A stretch of DNA of 37,442 bases from contig DVOO01000006.1 in assembly GCA_018713515.1 (NCBI GenBank), positions 1-37,442 on the forward strand. Direction: 5' to 3'. This DNA comes from Candidatus Scatomonas pullistercoris. GTDB taxonomy: Bacteria > Bacillota > Clostridia > Lachnospirales > Lachnospiraceae. Of the stretch, positions 8,400 through 15,704 are shown in pieces (the first letter of the stretch is position 1; the number at the start of each line of letters is the position of its first letter). The notes under the pieces are model-generated. The model searched no databases. It was not told the origin of the DNA and worked only from the letters and a program-made list of their open reading frames with translations. A program made the position numbers and the translations under genes.

Positions 8400-8512
8400 C
8401 TCCCTTATCATCCTATAGCTAGACGCTTTATTATATCATAGATTTATATTCTGTACAATCGAAAAATAAACAGAAAAACAGGCAAAAACGGGCAAAAACG
8501 TAGAAAAGCAGC

Positions 8513-8554
8513 AAAAAAGAGGCTCCATGGTCTTTTAGCCATGCAAAAGCCTCT
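8513..8554 (-). terminator. Intrinsic terminator of the small lipoprotein gene
   Basis: Arms AGAGGCT (8518-8524) and AGCCTCT (8548-8554), with a further CATGG/CCATG pairing inside. On the minus strand the stem is followed by TTTTTT (8518-8513). It lies just after the stop of the lipoprotein gene. Confidence 0.85.
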
Positions 8555-8559
8555 CTTCT

Positions 8560-8982
8560 TTATTCCGCAAGGAAGTATACCATGTATCCTCCCAGATTCA
8601 GGATAAAAGTTGGATCTTTGCTGCCGTCCAGATATTCGGTCATCGCGGCAATTCCCAGTCCCTTAAGACCGCTGACTGAAACTGTATACATTGCAGCCTC
8701 CTGATTCTTCTCGGATAACTGATAGGTGCCTGCGTATGTCTGATTATTTGTTTGATCCGTTAACGTCAGGGTCCCGTCTTCCGCTGTGCAGACCAGTTCT
8801 ATCTTCCTGGCATTTTCATAGCTGCTGCTCTGCTTTTCACCGCACGCGATCACCTGACCGTCCGCCATGGTCAGCACCGATGTCATGGTCCATGCATACT
8901 CGTCAATTCCGGGAACACCTCTATTTCCGCACCCCGCCAGAAGCAAAAGCACCAGCCCGGTCAACAGACCTGTTATTTTCAT
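8560..8982 (-). CDS. Small lipoprotein of unknown function
   Basis: 140 residues from the ATG at 8982, which has GGGGG 6 bases upstream; the ATG at 9003 has no ribosome site. A signal peptide ends in the lipobox LLAGC (Cys 18), so the protein is likely anchored on the outer face of the membrane. The mature part is short, rich in Thr, Tyr and Gly, and ends in a strand-like segment (FILNLGGYMVYFLAE); it looks like a small beta-barrel (lipocalin-like) fold with alternating hydrophobic residues, which is only an impression. It is a single-gene unit with its own promoter and terminator. Confidence 0.75.
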   Translation of the reverse strand: MKITGLLTGLVLLLLAGCGNRGVPGIDEYAWTMTSVLTMADGQVIACGEKQSSSYENARKIELVCTAEDGTLTLTDQTNNQTYAGTYQLSEKNQEAAMYTVSVSGLKGLGIAAMTEYLDGSKDPTFILNLGGYMVYFLAE

Positions 8983-9017
8983 TTTAGCCCCCGTAACATT
9001 CAAATTCTGTATAATAT

Positions 9018-9046
9018 ATTATAAAGGAAGCACTAAGAAATAACAA
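9018..9046 (-). promoter_or_regulatory. Promoter of the small lipoprotein gene
   Basis: Minus-strand -35 TTGTTA (9046-9041), 17-base spacer, -10 TATAAT (9023-9018). Predicted start is about 30 bases before the ATG at 8982. Confidence 0.6.
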
Positions 9047-9054
9047 TCCTGTTT

Positions 9055-9655
9055 TTATACCGTCACGACAATTTTTCCGTCCACTTTATGGTGGTCCATA
9101 TCAGAAAGTGCCTCGGAAATATTGTCGAATCTATAAAGTGCGCCGATATCCGGTTGCATTTGATGGCTGCCGATAAACGAAAAAATATCCTTCATAGTCC
9201 GCTGGTCCGGATAGTTGGAAAAAAATCCGGTCAGATACACCCCGCCCGGAATCTCTTTAATGGGATCAAAATCATTTAAGGTATATACGCCGCCGAGAAT
9301 ACCTGTGCAGCAGACAATGCCGTTCTTCTTCACGCAGCGCAGGGTATCCCGGAGGGTACCGGGCCCCACAAGCTCCAGAGCTTTCGTGACGCCGGAAAAG
9401 GAGCCTGCCAGTCTTCCTGTATCGAGAACCGCCCGGTCCGCTTCTTTCAATAACGGCAGCTTGCTTTCTTTGTGGGTGGTGGCAATCACCCGGCAGCCCA
9501 TGGCTTTGGCCAGGCGGATCGCCGCATAACCCAGCGAGCAGGTACCTCCCCGCACCAGCAGGGTGTCCTCTTCGCAGAGCTTCAGGCCCTCCAGAAGAGA
9601 ACCCCAGGCTGTAAAATAGGTTTCCGGAAGTCCGCCAGCCTGTTTCCAAACATCC
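9055..9655 (-). pseudogene. C-terminal remnant of a zinc-type alcohol dehydrogenase/quinone oxidoreductase
   Basis: The recognisable part begins about GLPETYFTAWGSLLEG and runs to KIVVTV. It contains the nucleotide-binding loop RGGTCSLGYAAIRLAKAMGC and the C-terminal NISEALSDMDHHKVDGK expected of medium-chain dehydrogenase/reductase quinone oxidoreductases. The first 120-150 residues of such proteins (GroES-like domain) are missing; upstream, this frame crosses the DUF3786 gene out of register and encodes nothing sensible. It therefore looks like the 3' half of a gene fused by deletion to the DUF3786 gene. Residual translation from an internal start cannot be excluded, but no suitable ribosome site was found. 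Confidence 0.75.
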
Positions 9656-10037
9656 GGGCCAGCCGCATCATGCAGCGCCCGTAAAACTGCCGGTAGTACA
9701 CCTCTCCCCAGGGAAGATCCCGGTAGGAAAGCAGACTTCCCGTCGCCTGCATATGGTCGCCTTCCGTGAAATAGCGTAGCACCAGAATTTTGGCATGAAT
9801 ATCCCGGCACAGAACTGCCTGGCCGTCCGGCTCCTCCAGGCAGTGTATCTCCAGCTCCGGATGGCTGACCGTATAGTTCTTTCCCATAAACCGAAGCCTG
9901 AAAAGCCCCTCTCGCTCATCATAGGGGATCTCCAGATGGCGTCCGATGTCCTCCGGCTTCATCTTCTGATATTCCGCAAGATAGTGGAGATAGGGCTGCA
10001 TTTCCAGATTATGCTTCTCATACTGTTCCTGCAACAT
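9582..10037 (-). pseudogene. DUF3786 protein, C-terminus replaced by deletion junction
   Basis: 151 residues. The region FRLRFMGKNYTVSHPE, LVLRYFTEGD, and GEVYYRQFYGRCMMRLARMFGNR resembles DUF3786, a family that in anaerobes often accompanies carbon monoxide dehydrogenase and corrinoid genes. Intact members continue for another 40-60 residues; here after FGNRLADF the frame runs into dehydrogenase DNA read out of phase and stops at 9582. It starts 20 bases inside the end of the upstream cooC-like gene, with GAGG before the ATG, so it belongs to that operon. Truncated form may still be made. Confidence 0.65.
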
Positions 10038-10806
10038 GTTCCGCCTCCTGATTCTGTGACCGCTCTGCCAGAAGCACCGCCAGTTTTTCCACAGGCAGAG
10101 GCCGCTCCGTCAGTTCTTTTCCCGTCAGGCCTTTTTTCATAATCTCAGTGTCCGCTTCGAGACAGGCCGCAATCCGTTCCGGTTTCCACACGTTCTCATA
10201 CATCATGACCCGGTTTTCTCCGGTTACTTTATTTAAAATATAATAATATGGCTTGCCAATACTTTCCGCCAGTTCTCCGATTTTTCCGGAAAGCTGCAGC
10301 GATTCATAGGACGGATCCACAATCATCAGCACCAGATCCGCTCCATTGTCGATCCCCCGTCCGAAATGCTCCACGCCGGCTTCCATATCCAGGAGAGCAA
10401 ACTGATTTTCTGACAGCCGCAGATTCTGGACGAACTGCGCTATAACCGTTCCCATGGCGCAGGAACAGCCTTCGTTGGCCTGGCGGATTTTTCCGCTGAC
10501 CATCAGCTTTACCCCGTCCTTCTGGCTGTAATATTTTTCCGGAATATCCTTAAGCGTCCACGTTTCCTGAAAAAACTGATGCGTAAACTTCTACAGCATC
10601 ATATCGTTCAGCACGCTTTCCTTCCCGCCGAAATATCCGGTAAAATCCCCCGGAAGTTCCATGCCGAGCTGCCGGTGAAGGCCATAGTTGGACTCGTCCG
10701 AATCGATTACCAGCACTTCCTTTCCCAGCCCTGCCAGCGCTTTCGCCAGCAGGCTGGTCACCGTGCTTTTCCCGCAGCCGCCTTTTCCGCAGACCGTTAT
10801 TTTCAT
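10018..10806 (-). pseudogene. CooC/MinD-like nickel-insertion ATPase interrupted by an in-frame TAG
   Basis: The 789-base frame is continuous except for a TAG at 10593-10591. The first 71 residues carry the deviant Walker A CGKGGCGKST (6-15) and VLVIDSDESNYGLHRQLG, and the remaining 190 residues carry GCSCAMG, LLDMEAGVEHFGRG and VLMIVDPSYESLQ. Together they make a full-length CooC-like ATPase (about 262 residues), the family that supports nickel insertion into carbon monoxide dehydrogenase. GGGAGG precedes the ATG. The stop is the only lesion, between NDMML and KFTHQFF. It is most simply a nonsense mutation; neighbours are decayed too. An amber-decoding alternative is treated under findings. 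Confidence 0.8.
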
Positions 10807-10828
10807 GTGATTTTTCCTCCCGTAATTT

Positions 10829-11035
10829 CTATTTTTTCCCGAACTGTTTCAGGTACAGCTCCAGCACAACGCCCTCGGGCACGGTGTATCCGCAGCCGGA
10901 ACAGACGCTGTCGCTGATGGTCAGATTGTCTCTGTCAAAAACCTCGATGCCTTCTTTTTTTCCGCACCGGGGGCAGTCAATTTCGTGGATTCCCACCATG
11001 TTTCTCAAATCCCAGCAGCCTGCCAGTACGCTCAT
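10829..11035 (-). CDS. Small zinc-ribbon protein of the CooC cluster
   Basis: 68 residues from the ATG at 11035, which overlaps the stop of the upstream cooC-like gene (ATGA) and has GGAAGGTGG in front. Two CxxC pairs, CPRCGKKEG near residues 21-29 and CSGCGYTVPEG near 45-55, form a rubredoxin/zinc-ribbon type knuckle. No catalytic motif is visible. Its position between two CooC-like ATPases and translational coupling to one of them suggest a metal-handling or protein-interaction role in the same pathway. The longer reading from 11074 has no ribosome site. Confidence 0.65.
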   Translation of the reverse strand: MSVLAGCWDLRNMVGIHEIDCPRCGKKEGIEVFDRDNLTISDSVCSGCGYTVPEGVVLELYLKQFGKK

Positions 11036-11545
11036 GCTTCCACCTTCCTTCCGACTCTGTTTTCTCCGCCGCACGCGGCTCGCTCCGCCATTTCATCGAA
11101 CGTCTTTTTGATCTGCAGGATTTCTCCGGTGGCCGCCCTGCTGAATCCGTAGGGCGACTCTCCTTCCCGATCGGCTTCGATCACCTCCGCGCTGTAATGG
11201 ATGCAGCCCAGAAAATCCTGTTTCCACCGTTCCGAGAAGCAGCAGCCGGACGCCGTTATATTCTTTTCCGTAGGTCTCCGGAATATCGTCCACCTTCGGA
11301 TTGACTTTATAATATGTGTTGCTTTTATCCGCCCCTGTCCTCTCTTCGACCAGCCTTCGCATTTTACTGATGGGCACCATGCGTTCCAGCACTTTCTCCG
11401 GGAATCCCAGGGCGAGCCCCAGGTTCGCGTCCGGATCCACGTCCACGGCGAATACCTTCTTCCCCTCTTCCGCATACAGCCGCGCCAGCACAGCCGAAAC
11501 TGTCGTCTTGCCCACGCCGCCTTTTCCCGTCACTGCAATCTTCAT
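11032..11545 (-). pseudogene. CooC-like ATPase with internal deletion and frameshift
   Basis: The frame from ATG 11545 gives a normal CooC N-terminus (GKGGVGKTT at residues 7-15, VDVDPDANLGLALG) up to LLLGTVETGFSG near residue 112. The family then needs about 80-100 residues including the EAGLEHLGRG-like segment; instead the expected C-terminus (EVIEADREGESPYGFSRAA) appears at once in another frame and runs to TGA 11032. The span of 514 bases is not a multiple of three. So an internal segment has been lost and a base gained or lost near 11210-11230. The upstream neighbour (11597-12367) is an intact paralogue. Confidence 0.8.
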
Positions 11546-11596
11546 ACCTCTGCTCCTTTACTTCCAACTGATTCTTTCGTTTTTCTCCGGCCGGGC

Positions 11597-12367
11597 TTAC
11601 AGCTCCAGCTTTTCTATGATCCCTTTCAGCGCTTCCCGGACGGGAGAATCCTTGGGAAGCTGTACCGTGGGACGGCCCTCGCAGTCGAAGCGGTATACGT
11701 CGTCATCCTGGGGGACAACTCCCAGCAGCTCCAGCTTCTGCTTTTCAATCTCTTCCATAGTTCCCGCGTCCAGCTTGCCTTCCGGCGCCCGGTTGACAAT
11801 CAGCCCCACCTTTTTCGGATGAAAATTCAGTTCCTTCATCAGCGCCGCGATCCTTCCGGCCGCCTGTACGCCCCGCCTGGAGCAGTCGCTGACCAGAATG
11901 GCAATTTCCATATTGGGGAGAATCCCTCTGCTGATATGCTCCATGCCGGCTTCATTGTCCACCACGATATAGGGATAATGGCTCTGCAGCTTCTGTACCT
12001 GGGTCTGCACGATTCCGTTCACGAAGCAGTAGCATCCCTGCCCCTGGGAACGGCCCATCACCATCAGATCGTAATCGTCCTCCTCCGTCAGCGCATCCGC
12101 CAGACGGCTCTCCAGATAGGCGGCTTTAGTGACGCCCGCCGGAATCTTATACTTCGGATCGACACCGGCCCGCTCGATCTCCTCCCGGAGCTCTCCCAGC
12201 GTCACTCCCGCTTCCACTCCCAGCACTTCGTTGAGATTCGCGTTCGCATCCGCGTCCACGGCCAGCACCGGCTTCTTTCCGCTTTCGCAGAGATACTGAA
12301 TCAGCAGGCCGCACAGCGTCGTCTTTCCCACTCCGCCTTTTCCTGCTACTGCAATAATGTGTCCCAT
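11597..12367 (-). CDS. CooC/AcsF-like nickel-insertion ATPase (intact)
   Basis: 256 residues of the MinD/CooC P-loop family. Walker A GKGGVGKTT is at residues 9-17, AVDADANANLNEVLG follows, and the switch region VDNEAGMEHISRG is intact, as is the CYCFVNG motif that in CooC proteins carries the metal-binding cysteines (here only GCYC is present, so the classic CxC is kept). Such ATPases bind Ni(II) as dimers and assist maturation of carbon monoxide dehydrogenase or acetyl-CoA synthase in the cytoplasm. AGGAGG lies 7 bases before the ATG. First gene of a block with two further paralogues, both broken. The client enzyme is not in the window. Confidence 0.88.
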   Translation of the reverse strand: MGHIIAVAGKGGVGKTTLCGLLIQYLCESGKKPVLAVDADANANLNEVLGVEAGVTLGELREEIERAGVDPKYKIPAGVTKAAYLESRLADALTEEDDYDLMVMGRSQGQGCYCFVNGIVQTQVQKLQSHYPYIVVDNEAGMEHISRGILPNMEIAILVSDCSRRGVQAAGRIAALMKELNFHPKKVGLIVNRAPEGKLDAGTMEEIEKQKLELLGVVPQDDDVYRFDCEGRPTVQLPKDSPVREALKGIIEKLEL

Positions 12368-12407
12368 AATAACCTCCTGTACACCTCGTCAGTTTATGAA
12401 CAATATG

Positions 12408-12435
12408 TTGATTTTTCTTTCAAATTTATTATAAT
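12408..12435 (+). promoter_or_regulatory. Promoter of the TetR-family gene
   Basis: Plus-strand -35 TTGATT (12408-12413), 16-base spacer, -10 TATAAT (12430-12435). A short inverted repeat AACA/TGTT (12399-12409) overlaps the -35. The -10 overlaps the -10 of the divergent cooC promoter. Confidence 0.6.
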
Positions 12436-12455
12436 AGAACTGTACTCTATTTCAA
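12428..12455 (-). promoter_or_regulatory. Promoter of the CooC cluster
   Basis: Minus-strand -35 TTGAAA (12455-12450), 16-base spacer, -10 TATAAT (12433-12428). The two divergent promoters share the palindrome ATTATAAT, so polymerase can occupy only one at a time. Confidence 0.55.
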
Positions 12456-12525
12456 TCATCAGATTCAGGAAGCTGTATGGTTCCTGAACACTTTCAGAAA
12501 ATCGTACAGAAAAGAGGTGCCCTTT

Positions 12526-13122
12526 TTGAATTCCAGAAGGAAAAATCCCTCCGGCGACCGCCGCGCACGCTATACGCGGAACGCCATCCGCAGCTCGCTG
12601 CTGTCCCTGATGCAGCAGAAGCCCTTTTCCAGAATCACGGTTACGGAAATCTGCAGAGCCTCGGAAATCAACCGCGGAACTTTTTATCTTCATTATTATG
12701 ATCTGGATGATGTACTGGACGACGTGATCGAAGAAATGATTCAGGACACAACCCAGGTCTTTGACCATGTGATGTGTCCCGAAAAAGACAGATGCACGTA
12801 TCCCTTCTGCCGGAAGGTACAGGAAAGCCGGGAATTCCGCATCCTGTTCTCCGATGAGACCGCCTCTGCCCGGCTGCTGGACAAGCTCTGCGAGCTCTCG
12901 AAGGAGGATTTTATCACCAGGCTCATGCAGAACAGCCTGCTCTCCTACGAACAGGCCGAGGCTGTCCTATATTTCCAGATGAACGGCTGCCTGGCCATCA
13001 ACAAACGGATGCTCAAAAACAACTGCCGGGACTGGAACAGCATCCAGCAGGCCATCGACCGCTTCATAAAATCGGGGCTGGAGAGCTTCCTGATCCGGGA
13101 TGAGCGGCAGAACCGCCCGTGA
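12526..13122 (+). CDS. TetR/AcrR-family transcriptional regulator
   Basis: About 198 residues. The N-terminal helix-turn-helix is clear: TRNAIRSSLLSLMQQKPFSRITVTEI in outline, then INRGTFYLHYYDLDDVLDDV, the recognition helix and following helix of TetR proteins. The C-terminal ligand domain is helical and has several cysteines (CPEKDRCTYPFC). The longest frame begins with GTG at 12517, but AAAGAGG lies directly against it; the TTG at 12526 has correct spacing from that site and is preferred. It is transcribed divergently from the CooC cluster over shared promoter DNA, so it is the obvious candidate regulator of that cluster; its ligand is unknown. Confidence 0.85.
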   Translation: MNSRRKNPSGDRRARYTRNAIRSSLLSLMQQKPFSRITVTEICRASEINRGTFYLHYYDLDDVLDDVIEEMIQDTTQVFDHVMCPEKDRCTYPFCRKVQESREFRILFSDETASARLLDKLCELSKEDFITRLMQNSLLSYEQAEAVLYFQMNGCLAINKRMLKNNCRDWNSIQQAIDRFIKSGLESFLIRDERQNRP

Positions 13123-13160
13123 AGGGAGGCCGTCTGGACGAACTGAAAGCTGCTGATCCT

Positions 13161-13198
13161 AAAAAACCGCCGTACAGGATTGTTTCCCATACGGCGGT
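13161..13198. terminator. Bidirectional terminator between the tetR gene and cbiZ
   Basis: Arms ACCGCCGTA (13166-13174) and TACGGCGGT (13190-13198), a perfect 9-bp stem. On the minus strand it is followed by TTTTTT (13166-13161), giving a strong terminator for the cbiZ operon; on the plus strand the tail is ATTTCATTT, weaker. Confidence 0.8.
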
Positions 13199-13281
13199 AT
13201 TTCATTTGCCGAAAGCGACACTGTGCGTCCCGGTGCGGGCCAACAGGCCTCTTTTCAGCCGGGCTGTATCGTTTTATCATA

Positions 13282-14433
13282 TTATTCCAAAATCAGACTG
13301 TTCAAAAATTCTTTCAGATCACAGATCATGGCTGCCAGCGCGGCATCTCCTTCCGCACCGGCGATTTCTGTTTCCGAAGCGTTCTTTTCCCGCCCGCCTG
13401 CCAAGACGCAGCCCTCCTCCCTCCAGACGGAACGGGCTGCTTCCGTATCCGGCTTCCGCATCCCGCATAAAAGATTCCTGCCTGCAGTCAGAACCTCTTC
13501 CGCAGACAGAAGGCCCCACAGGAGCTGATCCATCAAATGGACATACAGGGATACCATCGTCACCAGACGGTTCTGACGGCGGATGCGGAACAGCCTGTCT
13601 GAAAAATCCGCACGGCTGACTGCAGTTGTCCTCTCACGAAAGGATTCCCAGAGAGACTGCTCGGTAATGCCGAAGCGGTCCGTCCGCCGCAGTACATCGT
13701 GCTGCGTCTCTGCGGAAAGACCTGTCTGCAGCTGCAGCGCCTCTTTGACCGCACCCATAACCGATTTTCCGATCAGCTCCCCCAGTTTGCTGTGCTTTCC
13801 CGCGTCTGTCAGACAGGCAGATGCTTCCGCGTCGCAGACCACAATTGTCCCGTCCGTTCCGGATCCGGTCGCCAGCCCCGTCGAATAACGGCTGGGGGCC
13901 AGAAGCTCCTGCAGAGCAGCTGTTTTGGCCTCCGTGCATGTGACGAGGGCGCGGGCCAGGGCGCCCCTGCTCAGATCCACATTAAAAAACAGCAGAATAT
14001 TGATCGTACCGGACCGTACAGGCGCGGCCTGTCCGTTTACTTCGCTCCAGGAGGCCGGGTCTCCAACCCGTCCTCCGTTTACCTCGATTCCGGCGGAGAC
14101 CACTGCCGTCACGGCGGTTTCCCGGAACCGTTCTGTATGGATAGAAACATTTTCCATACTGGCCGAGGTGGATATACCCGATGATGTTTCCGGATCCAGA
14201 CCCAGCTCCTCCGCCATCTTTTCCAAATGTTTCTCATAGGTATCCGCCAGCATCCGGCAGGCCATGCCCGGTCCGGGATTCATATCGTTGTTGAACACGG
14301 CGGTAAGCTTTTCCTGATACCCGCCGTTCAGCGGGCTGGTACTCAGCACTCTCCGCTTTCCCGAGAAGGGTACTACGATACAGTTATTGTATCGGTGAAC
14401 CGAGTCTTTAGACGGCAGCTCCGCGATTATCAT
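13282..14433 (-). CDS. cbiZ: Adenosylcobinamide amidohydrolase CbiZ with C-terminal extension
   Basis: 383 residues. Residues 1-225 match CbiZ, the amidohydrolase that removes the side chain of adenosylcobinamide or pseudo-cobalamins to adenosylcobyric acid, allowing the cell to rebuild imported corrinoids. Signature stretches are RRVLSTSPLNGG, the SASMENVSI segment and ATGSGTDGTIVV. Intact CbiZ domains are about 200-230 residues; the remaining 150 residues form a helical extension (LLWGLLSAEEVLTAGRNLLC and after) that was not recognised. Its ATG overlaps the end of btuD by 4 bases, last gene of the corrinoid uptake operon, so substrate arrives from the BtuFCD importer. Confidence 0.88.
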   Translation of the reverse strand: MIIAELPSKDSVHRYNNCIVVPFSGKRRVLSTSPLNGGYQEKLTAVFNNDMNPGPGMACRMLADTYEKHLEKMAEELGLDPETSSGISTSASMENVSIHTERFRETAVTAVVSAGIEVNGGRVGDPASWSEVNGQAAPVRSGTINILLFFNVDLSRGALARALVTCTEAKTAALQELLAPSRYSTGLATGSGTDGTIVVCDAEASACLTDAGKHSKLGELIGKSVMGAVKEALQLQTGLSAETQHDVLRRTDRFGITEQSLWESFRERTTAVSRADFSDRLFRIRRQNRLVTMVSLYVHLMDQLLWGLLSAEEVLTAGRNLLCGMRKPDTEAARSVWREEGCVLAGGREKNASETEIAGAEGDAALAAMICDLKEFLNSLILE

Positions 14434-15704
14434 TCTGCTTCTCCCCTTTCCGGCCCGGACAGTTCCCGGAGCCTTCTCAGAAATTCATCATGATCTCCAA
14501 AATAAACGACTTTTTTCTTTTCGCCCAGCTTCTGCAGGCGCTCTATCAGCCTGCCGCCGGTATAGTCGCCGCTTAAAGCGTTTTTATGGAAAAAAATCTT
14601 TCCCTTCATCTTCTCCAGACCGTCCAGATTCATCAGGTTATTTTCCCCGAAAGGCATATCCGATATCAGAATCACTTCCGCATCCCGCATCATTTCCAGA
14701 TTTTTCGCCTGGGCTTCAGCGGTAACCGGCGTAAAAGGAGGGATCTCTACATGAGGAATCTGCAGATAACGGCAGATTTCGCAGTCGCCGCTTCCCACGT
14801 TCACAACCCCTGCCGTCAGTTCGAAGCCTCTGTCCTCCAACTCTTCAATAAGCTTTACCGCGCCGTCGCTTCCACAGATCACATGGATGCGCACAGGCCT
14901 GCCGGCCGGCTCTTCCCGGAGCACGCGGATCGGCACAATTTCCGGCTTGTGGAACAATGGATTTTCCCGGATCAGCAGTTTCATCCGGTAGAGAGCTTCC
15001 ATGTTTTTTTTCGTAATTACTGCGGAGGGTTCCCCGTCCGCGGCAATCTTCCCGTCCCGGAGCAGAATCATGCGGCAGCAGTAGCGGGACGCCATGTTGA
15101 CGTCATGAAGCACAGCCAGGACAGTCAGCCCCTCCCTGCGGTTCAGCTCGGTAATCAGTTCCATGACCTCTGTCTGATGATGGATATCCAGAGCGGAGGT
15201 GGGTTCGTCCAGCAGCAGGATTTCCGGCTGCTGCGCCAGGGCTCTGGCCAGAATCACCCTCTGCTTCTCCCCTCCGCTCAGTTCGTTATAAAGCCGTTTT
15301 CGGAACGCCAGGGTATTTGTCGCCTCCATGGCGTTCCGTACGGCATCGGCATCCTCCTGGCTCTCTCTTTTTCCGAAGCTCTGGTACGGATAACGCCCCA
15401 TAGCAACCACATCTTCCACCGTAAAATCATACTCTACGGAATAGGATTGGGGGACTACCGCCACCAGCCTGGCGCGTTCCTTCGGCTTCAGCGCGGCGTT
15501 GTCCCTGCCGCAGATGATGATTTTCCCGCTCCGCGGCTGCATCAGCCCGGAGATACACTTGAGCAGTGTGGACTTTCCTGCTCCATTGGAGCCTATAAGG
15601 GCTGCGAATTCTCCCCGGCGGACAGACGCGCGAATGCCGCTCAGTACATCCTTCTCCCCGTATCCGGCGGATACATCTTCCAGAGACAGCATCTCTTCCT
15701 TCAC
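14430..15704 (-). CDS. btuD: Corrinoid ABC transporter ATPase BtuD with extra C-terminal domain
   Basis: 424 residues; typical BtuD/FecE ATPases have 250-270. Walker A GSNGAGKST near residue 40, signature LSGGEKQRVILARALAQQPE, Walker B LLLDEPTSALD and the H-loop VLHDVN are all intact. From about residue 270 a second domain of 150 residues follows, starting RIHVICGSDGAVKLIEELEDRG, with alternating strands and helices (VVNVGSGDCEICRYLQIP, VILISDMPFGENN, KVVYFGDHDEF). It looks Rossmann-like and could sense corrinoid or nucleotide. Start is GTG, overlapping the btuC stop (GTGA). Iron-siderophore specificity is excluded mainly by the CbiZ neighbour. Confidence 0.87.
   Translation of the reverse strand: MKEEMLSLEDVSAGYGEKDVLSGIRASVRRGEFAALIGSNGAGKSTLLKCISGLMQPRSGKIIICGRDNAALKPKERARLVAVVPQSYSVEYDFTVEDVVAMGRYPYQSFGKRESQEDADAVRNAMEATNTLAFRKRLYNELSGGEKQRVILARALAQQPEILLLDEPTSALDIHHQTEVMELITELNRREGLTVLAVLHDVNMASRYCCRMILLRDGKIAADGEPSAVITKKNMEALYRMKLLIRENPLFHKPEIVPIRVLREEPAGRPVRIHVICGSDGAVKLIEELEDRGFELTAGVVNVGSGDCEICRYLQIPHVEIPPFTPVTAEAQAKNLEMMRDAEVILISDMPFGENNLMNLDGLEKMKGKIFFHKNALSGDYTGGRLIERLQKLGEKKKVVYFGDHDEFLRRLRELSGPERGEAE

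Noticed and set aside
8481-8500. Tandem 10-bp repeat GGCAAAAACG
   Set aside because: Only two copies in an A-rich spacer beyond a terminator; no sign of a CRISPR or a functional repeat.
10018-10806. Pyrrolysine or selenocysteine insertion in the CooC-like gene
   Set aside because: TAG excludes selenocysteine (TGA). Pyrrolysine is not expected in this family and the neighbouring genes are decayed, so nonsense mutation is the default; kept as a finding to check.
11201-12487. Plus-strand open frame of 428 codons
   Set aside because: Antisense to the CooC genes and crosses two promoters.
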